Source: Xanthomonas sp. DAR 35659 (GTDB lineage Bacteria > Pseudomonadota > Gammaproteobacteria > Xanthomonadales > Xanthomonadaceae). From it: a stretch of DNA of 64,000 nucleotides. The first letter of the stretch is position 1. Every line of letters starts with the position of its first letter. The notes under the pieces were generated by a model that saw only the letters and a program-made list of their open reading frames with translations, was not told the DNA's origin and made no database searches. Where the stretch lies: NCBI RefSeq assembly GCF_041242975.1, contig NZ_CP162488.1, positions 5,351,251-5,415,250 of the forward strand. The letters are read 5' to 3'. Positions 58,536 to 64,000 of this stretch are shown one piece after another. The position numbers were made by a program, and so were the translations under genes.

Positions 58536-61277
58536 CTACAGGGTCTGCAACTGGCCGCGGACGTAGGCGGCCGACGCACCGTTGGGCTGCAATTCCAGAT
58601 AGGTCTGGAACGCGCGCTTGGCCTTGGCGGCATCGCCCAGCTGACGGTAGGCGTCGCCCAGATTGACGTAGGCCACCGCGCGCGAGGGATCGATCTTCAG
58701 CGTGTTCTCCAGCCAGCGCACCGCTTGCGCGTATTTGCCCTGGCGGTAGTAGATGAAGCCCAGGTTGTTGGCCGCCAGCGCGAAGTCCGGGCGCAGCTTC
58801 AGCGCCTCGGTGAACTGCGCTTCGGCCTCGTCGTAGCGCTTTTCCTTGTACAGCTGCAGGCCGCGGTCGTTGGCGCGTTGCGCACGCTGCCGATCGGACA
58901 CCGGGCCGGCCGCGGCCGGCACCGCCAGCGGCCGCTCGCCGCCCTGCAGGTCCTTGACCACCACCGCCGGCTTGGCCGGTGCAGCCGGCGCAGCGGCGCT
59001 GCCGGCGCCGGCGTTCGGCGCCGCGGTCGATGCCGGCGTCGCCGCATCGACGCGATCGTTCATCGCGATCGCTGCCGAGGACAGCTGTTGGGTGTCGGCG
59101 GTCAGGAACTCCTCGCCCTCCGGCACCTGCAGCACGAACTCGCCGCCCTGCGATCCGGGCAGGCTGCCGAACGCCGGCGTCTGCGGCGAGATGCTCGACA
59201 CCGCCGGCGCCACGTAGGCGGCCAGTTCGGTGCCGGTGATCAGACCGTCGCCGTTGAGGTCGGCCTTGCCCGACAGCGCTTGCAACAGCACCCAGGTGAA
59301 CACCGAATGGCCGTTGGGCCCGCTGTCGGCGACCTGCTGATCGGCGCCGCCGGCGGTGAGCATCTGCCGCGCGATGCGCCGCGCGTTCTCGCGCAGATAG
59401 GCGTTGGTGCCGCCGCCACGGGTCAGGCCCAGGCCGCTGTAGCACGCATCCATCACGAACAGCACGTGCTTGGCCTCCAGGCTTTCGGCGATGTCCTGGA
59501 TCTCGGTCATCGGGATCGCATCGGTGGCGAACTGCGCCGGGTCCGAATCGGCCGGCACGATGTAGCCGAGGTCGCGGCCGGAGGCAAGCTTGCGGGTCGC
59601 GCCATGCCCGGCGAAGAACACGAACACGCGGTCGTTCTTGCCCACCCCGCCATGCGCCAGGCGGTCGTGGAAGGCGGCCAGGATGTTGTTGCGGGTGGCC
59701 TCCTGGTTCTTCAGCACGATCACCTGCGACGACGGAAAACCGAAGCTGCCGGTGAGCGTCTGCGCGATCGCCTGCGCATCGTTGGCCGCGTACTGCAGCT
59801 TGGGCCAGCGCGCGTAGTCGTCGATGCCGATCACGATCGCCCACGACTTGTCGTAGCCGCTGGTCACCGCCGGCGCGGCCGCGTTGCTGGCGGCGCGGGC
59901 GACGCTGAAGTCGCGCCCGTTCCAGGCGGCGAACTGATAGCCGTCGGCGCTGAGCCGGTCCAGGATCTGCGGCAGCGCCTTGACCGTGCGTTCGTGGATG
60001 TCGTGGAACAGCAGGATGCCGCGCTGCTCGCGGCCGACCTGCTCGAGCACGCGTTGCACGATGGATTCGGGTACCGGATCGGCCCAGTCCAGCGAATCCA
60101 CGTTCCACATCACCGACTTCAAGCCGGCCTCGCCGAGGATCTGCATGCCTTCGGCATTGCGCGCGCCGTAAGGGAAACGGAACAGCGGTGCACGCTTGGC
60201 ATCGACTGCGCGCAGCATGCGATCGGTGTCGAGGATCTGGCTGCGCAGCGCGGCGCCGGTCTCCTTGGACAGTTGCGCGTGGGTCAGGCTGTGGTTGCCG
60301 ACCGTGTAGCCCTGCTCCATCAGCTCGCGGCTGACGCTGGCCAGCGGCGCCAGTTCGACCTTGCCGTCGGCGTCAAGCTTGCCCAGGTTGCGGCCGACCT
60401 CGAAGAACGTGGCCGGCACGTCGTAGCGCTTGAGGATGGCGACGATCTCGTCGGTGTACTCGCGGTGCGGACCGTCGTCGAAACTCAGCACCACCGTCTT
60501 CGGCGGCAGGTCGCGGCCGAACACTTCGCGGTCGCTGTCCTGCATCGACATGGGATACGGCGTGATCACGCCATAGTCGCGCAGGATCGCCTCGCGCTTA
60601 TACAGCGTGCCCAGGTGGGCGACGTAGTCCTCCCACTTCTCGCGCTTCTGCATGATCGCGCGGGTGCGGTCGAAGCGGCTGAAGATCGCGGTGATCTCGC
60701 GGTTGTAGGTGCGCTCAATCTCGTCGAGCGCTTCCAGATCCTCGCCGATGCGCTGGTGCAGCTTGATCGCCGGCAGCGAGGAATCCTTGCCGATGCGCAC
60801 CTGCCAGTCGGCGAGGATCTCGCGGAACGCCAGGCGGTCGGCGTCGTACAGGTCCGGCGCCGATTCGACGTAGTCCAGCAAGCTGCCGACCGCGGCGAAA
60901 CGCTGCGGGTCCGACAGCGCCAGCAACGCATCGAATTGCCTGGCCAGCGCCTCGCGCCGCTCCAGGCCCTCGTGGAACAACTGCTGGCCGACACTGCTGG
61001 AGGTCTGCCGCTCGGCCGGCGACTGCTTGGCCTCGTCGGCCAGCAGCACGATGATCTTGCGCTGCGCCGCCAACTGCACCTGCAGGCCTTGCAGCAACGC
61101 CGTCGCCTGGGCCTGCAGGGCCGGCGAACCGGGAATCGCGATCGCCGCCGCGGCCGTCGCAGGCTTGGAGGGCGCGGCCTCGCTGCCGGCAGGCGTGCGC
61201 TGGCAAGCGGCCAGGACGAGCGCGAGCAGGCCGATCACGGCCAGGGACGGCGACAACGGACGAGGGGGCTTGCGCAT
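58536..61277 (-). CDS. Lipoprotein with polysaccharide deacetylase, caspase-like and TPR domains
   Basis: A 913-residue multidomain protein. A lipobox (VLAAC, Cys25) predicts membrane anchoring. Residues about 40-235 are helical. A NodB-type polysaccharide deacetylase follows (260-460) with SFDDGP (265-270), HSLTH (329-333), RFPYG and a late LLFHD. Then comes a peptidase C14 caspase-like domain (about 475-700) with His558 in FFAGHG and Cys612 in DACYSG, both catalytic residues present, and an EF-hand-like loop [12 protein letters not shown] (673-684). An alanine-rich linker and TPRs (about 785-890; [20 protein letters not shown]) end it. Twenty-three bases before mnmE and 100 bp after yidC, same strand. 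Substrates of the deacetylase and caspase parts are unknown; they are likely in the periplasm or outer membrane. Confidence 0.9.
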   Translation of the reverse strand: MRKPPRPLSPSLAVIGLLALVLAACQRTPAGSEAAPSKPATAAAAIAIPGSPALQAQATALLQGLQVQLAAQRKIIVLLADEAKQSPAERQTSSSVGQQLFHEGLERREALARQFDALLALSDPQRFAAVGSLLDYVESAPDLYDADRLAFREILADWQVRIGKDSSLPAIKLHQRIGEDLEALDEIERTYNREITAIFSRFDRTRAIMQKREKWEDYVAHLGTLYKREAILRDYGVITPYPMSMQDSDREVFGRDLPPKTVVLSFDDGPHREYTDEIVAILKRYDVPATFFEVGRNLGKLDADGKVELAPLASVSRELMEQGYTVGNHSLTHAQLSKETGAALRSQILDTDRMLRAVDAKRAPLFRFPYGARNAEGMQILGEAGLKSVMWNVDSLDWADPVPESIVQRVLEQVGREQRGILLFHDIHERTVKALPQILDRLSADGYQFAAWNGRDFSVARAASNAAAPAVTSGYDKSWAIVIGIDDYARWPKLQYAANDAQAIAQTLTGSFGFPSSQVIVLKNQEATRNNILAAFHDRLAHGGVGKNDRVFVFFAGHGATRKLASGRDLGYIVPADSDPAQFATDAIPMTEIQDIAESLEAKHVLFVMDACYSGLGLTRGGGTNAYLRENARRIARQMLTAGGADQQVADSGPNGHSVFTWVLLQALSGKADLNGDGLITGTELAAYVAPAVSSISPQTPAFGSLPGSQGGEFVLQVPEGEEFLTADTQQLSSAAIAMNDRVDAATPASTAAPNAGAGSAAAPAAPAKPAVVVKDLQGGERPLAVPAAAGPVSDRQRAQRANDRGLQLYKEKRYDEAEAQFTEALKLRPDFALAANNLGFIYYRQGKYAQAVRWLENTLKIDPSRAVAYVNLGDAYRQLGDAAKAKRAFQTYLELQPNGASAAYVRGQLQTL

Positions 61278-61345
61278 GACACGGGCTCGCGAGGAAGGCG
61301 ACGCGGGAGACGCAGACCGCCGGCGCCTTCCCCCGGCCGCATGCG

Positions 61346-61371
61346 CAACGCCCGCCGGAAGGCGGGCGTTG
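61346..61371. terminator. Hairpin between yidC and the lipoprotein gene
   Basis: CAACGCCCGCC, loop GGAA, GGCGGGCGTTG: a perfect 11-bp stem starting 7 bp after the yidC stop. There is no clear T-run on the minus strand, so it may only partly stop transcription into the lipoprotein and mnmE genes. Confidence 0.65.
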
Positions 61372-61377
61372 TCGGGT

Positions 61378-63108
61378 TTACTTCTTCGCCTTGGCCGGCG
61401 GCTTGGCGGCGCCGCCGCCGCTGGCGGTGGCCCCCTCGCCGTGGCGCTTGAGCATCCACCACTGCTGCAGCAGGCCGAGCGAGCCGTTGGTGACCCAGTA
61501 CAGCACCAGGCCCGACGGTACGAAAGCCATCATCACGCCGAACACCAGAGGCATGAACTGCATCATCTTCGCCTGCATCGGGTCCATGCCCGGGGCCGGG
61601 GTCAGCTTCTGCGTGAACCACATCACCGCCACGTTGATCACCGGCAGGATGAAATACGGGTCGCGCGCGGTCAGGTCCTGGATCCAGGCGAACCACGGCG
61701 CCTGGCGCAATTCCACCGACTCCACCAGCACCCAGTACAGCGCGAAGAAGATCGGCATCTGGATCAGCACCGGCAGGCAGCCGCCCATCGGGTTGATCTT
61801 CTCCTTCTTGTACAGCTCCATCATCGCCGTCTGGAACTTCTGCTTGTCGTCGCCGTAGCGCTCCTTCAGCTGCTGGATGCGCGGCTGGAACTTGCGCATC
61901 CTAGCTGCGCTCTTGTACTGCGCGGCCGACAGCGGATACAGCACCAGCTTCAGCAGCACCACCAGGCCGATGATCGACCAGCCCCAGTTGCCGATCAGAG
62001 TGTGGAGGTGGCTAAGCACCCAGAACAGACCCTGGCCCAGTAGCGCAGGCATCGTATATCGACTGTAGTCGACCACACGATCAAGACCCTTTACCTGCTC
62101 CTTGGCAATCTGGTTGACCAGCTTCGGCCCGACCCACAGCCGCGCCTCGGTGCTGGCGCGGGCGCCCGGCGCCACGGTGAAGCCCGGGCCGCGCGCTTCG
62201 ACCACATGCCGCGGGCCGTCGTTGGACAGCACGAACAGCGAGTCCTGATCGGATTGCGGGATCCAGCTGGTGAAGAAGTGGTGCTGCAACACCGCGATCC
62301 AACCGCCCTTCACGGTCTGGTTGACCGGGCCGTCCTCCAGGAAGTCCTTGAACGCGCGGCGCTGGTAGCCGTCCTGCGCGCTGAACCAGGTGGCGCCGTT
62401 GAAGCTGAAGGAATCCGGATTGGTCATGCCACGGCTGACGATGGTCGGCACCCGGCTCAGCTTGCGGAACACATAGCCCTGCCAGGGCTTGCTGCCCTGG
62501 TTGACGATCTCGTCCTTGATCTGCAGTGCGTAGTGGCCGCGCTGCACGGTGTAGACGCGGCGGATGCTGATGCCGTCCGGGCCGTTCCACACGAACGGCA
62601 CCTGCAGGCTGTCCTGGCCCTTGGCCAGCACATAGTCCTTGCCCGGCTGTTCCGGGCGAAAGCCGCCGCGCCCCGGCGATGGCGAATTGTTCTCGCCGAC
62701 CCAGCCGCTGGTGGCGGTGTACGGATGCGCCGCGTCCTCGGTCAGCAGTTGCACCGGCGGGCTGCCGGGCTGCTTGGTCTGCGGGAACAGCAGCAGATCC
62801 GCATCGAACACGCTGCGCCCGTCCAGGGTCAGGTGCAGCACGTCGGTGGTGATGGTGACGCGCGGCGCGGCGCTCGCCGCGGCGGTCTCGGACGCGGGCG
62901 CTGCCGGCGCGCTGCCGGGCACCGTGGCCTGCGGGACCGCCGGGACGTGGGTGCCGCCGGCATCGGCATCGCGCGCGGGCGGCACCGTGGTCGCCGCGGC
63001 CACGGTCGCCGCGTTGGCGGTCGGCGCGTGTTCCTTGTTCCACTCCATCCACAACAGGCCCGCGACCATCAGCCAGGCGAAAATCAGGAAAAGGCGGGTC
63101 TGGTTCAT
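61378..63108 (-). CDS. yidC: Membrane protein insertase YidC
   Basis: Insertase of 576 residues. The N-terminal membrane helix ([19 protein letters not shown]) is followed by a large periplasmic beta domain with a low-complexity alanine/proline stretch near 35-80. The five core helices lie from about 360 on, with conserved [22 protein letters not shown] (hydrophilic-groove arginine nearby), [23 protein letters not shown] and [23 protein letters not shown]. It inserts membrane proteins with or without SecYEG. It begins 18 bp after the rnpA stop. Confidence 0.98.
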   Translation of the reverse strand: MNQTRLFLIFAWLMVAGLLWMEWNKEHAPTANAATVAAATTVPPARDADAGGTHVPAVPQATVPGSAPAAPASETAAASAAPRVTITTDVLHLTLDGRSVFDADLLLFPQTKQPGSPPVQLLTEDAAHPYTATSGWVGENNSPSPGRGGFRPEQPGKDYVLAKGQDSLQVPFVWNGPDGISIRRVYTVQRGHYALQIKDEIVNQGSKPWQGYVFRKLSRVPTIVSRGMTNPDSFSFNGATWFSAQDGYQRRAFKDFLEDGPVNQTVKGGWIAVLQHHFFTSWIPQSDQDSLFVLSNDGPRHVVEARGPGFTVAPGARASTEARLWVGPKLVNQIAKEQVKGLDRVVDYSRYTMPALLGQGLFWVLSHLHTLIGNWGWSIIGLVVLLKLVLYPLSAAQYKSAARMRKFQPRIQQLKERYGDDKQKFQTAMMELYKKEKINPMGGCLPVLIQMPIFFALYWVLVESVELRQAPWFAWIQDLTARDPYFILPVINVAVMWFTQKLTPAPGMDPMQAKMMQFMPLVFGVMMAFVPSGLVLYWVTNGSLGLLQQWWMLKRHGEGATASGGGAAKPPAKAKK

Positions 63109-63126
63109 CGGACAGGCAAGCTCGGC

Positions 63127-63564
63127 TCAGCCAGAAGCGGGTTCTGACGTGGAAGTGGGGGAAGACGCGGAGATGGGCGGCGGCATTGTGCCGTCCGCAG
63201 CCGGGGCCGGCAATGCGCCGGCGCGACGCAGCAGGCGCAGATAGGCCTGACGCAGCTGTTCGCCGCTGGCCTGGGCGGCGGCGCTGCGCACCACCACCAC
63301 ATAGTCGCCGGGCGCCAGCCACGGCAGCAGATGCCGCGTGGCGTCGCGCAGGACGCGTTTGATGCGATTGCGGACCACGGCGCGCTTGTCGACCTTGCGC
63401 GACACGGCAAGCCCCAGCCGCGCCGGGTGATCGGCGCTGCGCCAGTGCAGGCTCATCAGCGGTTCGGAGCAGCGGCGTGCGGCATCGAACACGACGCGGT
63501 ATTCCGCAGACGTGCGAACCCGCGCAGAGCGAGGAAATCGCCTACGCGGGTCGGGATGTTTCAC
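63127..63564 (-). CDS. rnpA: Ribonuclease P protein component
   Basis: Protein subunit of RNase P, 145 residues if translation starts at GTG 63564. The signature RNR motif [12 protein letters not shown] and the N-terminal [20 protein letters not shown] are present. The alternative TTG 63606 overlaps the rpmH stop and adds 14 residues ([14 protein letters not shown]) that do not match the family; no good ribosome-binding site decides. The last 25 residues are proline/serine rich. No yidD gene is seen between rnpA and yidC, unlike in many bacteria. Confidence 0.92.
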   Translation of the reverse strand: MKHPDPRRRFPRSARVRTSAEYRVVFDAARRCSEPLMSLHWRSADHPARLGLAVSRKVDKRAVVRNRIKRVLRDATRHLLPWLAPGDYVVVVRSAAAQASGEQLRQAYLRLLRRAGALPAPAADGTMPPPISASSPTSTSEPASG

Positions 63565-63602
63565 GGTCCGGATTGCAGGCGCCGCCTGGGGCGGCGAAGC
63601 AA

Positions 63603-63743
63603 TCAAGCGCTCAGGCGCTTGCGGCCCTTGGCGCGGCGGCGGGCCAGGATCTTGCGGCCGTCGGCGGTCGCCATACGGGCACGGAAGCCGTGGTCGCGCT
63701 TGCGCTTGAGGTTGCTGGGCTGGAAGGTGCGCTTGGTGGCCAT
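63603..63743 (-). CDS. rpmH: Ribosomal protein L34
   Basis: 46-residue large-subunit protein: [20 protein letters not shown], then [20 protein letters not shown], a textbook L34. ATG 63743 is used; a longer open frame upstream is not coding. First gene of the rpmH-rnpA-yidC series that in most bacteria lies next to dnaA and oriC. Confidence 0.99.
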   Translation of the reverse strand: MATKRTFQPSNLKRKRDHGFRARMATADGRKILARRRAKGRKRLSA

Positions 63744-64000
63744 CGGGGCGCTCTGTCTGAATGAGGCGGAAAGAACCGGAAATTCTATAGAACCTACCGG
63801 GGTGCGGTCAACCACGCGTTACTTCGCGCACGGAAGTGCGCTGCGCCCAGCCTGTGGATGGATCTGTGAATAGATGCGGGACAACCATTCCCGACCCAGC
63901 GCGCCGATGGTAGTCTGATCCATCCGCTTTCCTCTCCCACCGGCCGAGTGCGCCGCGCTGTTTCGCGCCTCACGCCTGGTCGCTCAATGAATTACGCCTG
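63744..64000. other. rpmH-dnaA intergenic region, probable oriC flank
   Basis: A non-coding stretch between rpmH and the expected dnaA gene beyond the window. It must hold the rpmH promoter. Two DnaA-box-like 9-mers, TGTGGATGG (63853) and TGTGAATAG (63865), lie in the same orientation 12 bp apart, each differing from TGTGGATAA at one or two positions. Clear AT-rich unwinding DNA is not yet seen. Confidence 0.5.

Noticed and set aside
63105..63410. Possible yidD between rnpA and yidC
   Set aside because: The only frame there lies inside rnpA in another frame and lacks the cysteine pattern and length (about 70-85 residues) of YidD.

Overview
The window is a high-GC (about 70%) chromosomal segment from a xanthomonad, most likely Xanthomonas. 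The evidence is a xylan/glucuronoxylan degradation cluster with a LacI-type repressor, a twin-arginine operon, GTAG-headed REP palindromes, and a terminal mnmE / yidC / rnpA / rpmH block of the kind that lies just upstream of oriC and dnaA. Species is not determined. Composition is uniform except for a lower-GC patch inside glyS and AT-richer stretches near 17.9 kb, 48-49.5 kb and 55.3 kb. No rRNA, tRNA, CRISPR array, complete IS or prophage was seen.

Region by region. (1) 1-14.6 kb: xylan use. A packed minus-strand operon encodes GH67 alpha-glucuronidase, a sialate-type acetyl esterase, mannonate dehydratase, a GH43 enzyme, a GH3 enzyme with PA14 domain and, after a hairpin, fructuronate reductase (cut by the window edge). 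A divergent LacI regulator and xylose isomerase follow; a perfect 14-bp palindrome upstream of xylA is a candidate operator. Together they deacetylate and debranch xylo-oligosaccharides, release xylose and glucuronate, and send these to xylulose and 2-keto-3-deoxygluconate. (2) 14.6-24.7 kb: housekeeping genes (ttcA, rdgC, YgjP-type metallopeptidase, hydrolase-hemH, SYLF protein, tatABC, a membrane protein, a glutamine amidotransferase). (3) 24.8-31.0 kb: a four-gene, start/stop-overlapping operon, MoxR ATPase / bpX5-like / degenerate vWA plus beta-rich region / bpX6-like plus solenoid plus beta-propeller. It fits the predicted MoxR-vWA-beta-propeller ternary systems, which have no settled function, and is the most interesting locus here. 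(4) 31.3-39.7 kb: a solitary GspE/PilB-type ATPase, glyQ-glyS, rep and tdk, with several repeat families around and inside glyS. (5) 39.9-46.7 kb: a minus-strand series of ECF sigma factor, membrane Ser/Thr kinase with TPR-like tail, low-molecular-weight phosphatase, DUF4380 protein and periplasmic glucan protein OpgD. (6) 46.7-57.1 kb: mutM, small membrane and EF-hand proteins, a frameshifted DUF4034-like gene, a desaturase, an ABC ATPase, two secreted proteins of unclear role, and a divergent HxlR regulator / NAD(P)H-dependent reductase pair. (7) 57.2-64 kb: mnmE, a large lipoprotein joining a polysaccharide deacetylase, a caspase-like domain and TPRs, yidC, rnpA, rpmH and the start of the rpmH-dnaA (oriC) intergenic region.

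Most calls come from recognising protein motifs by eye. Start codons were chosen from ribosome-binding sites, overlaps and known family N-termini, and alternatives are noted.
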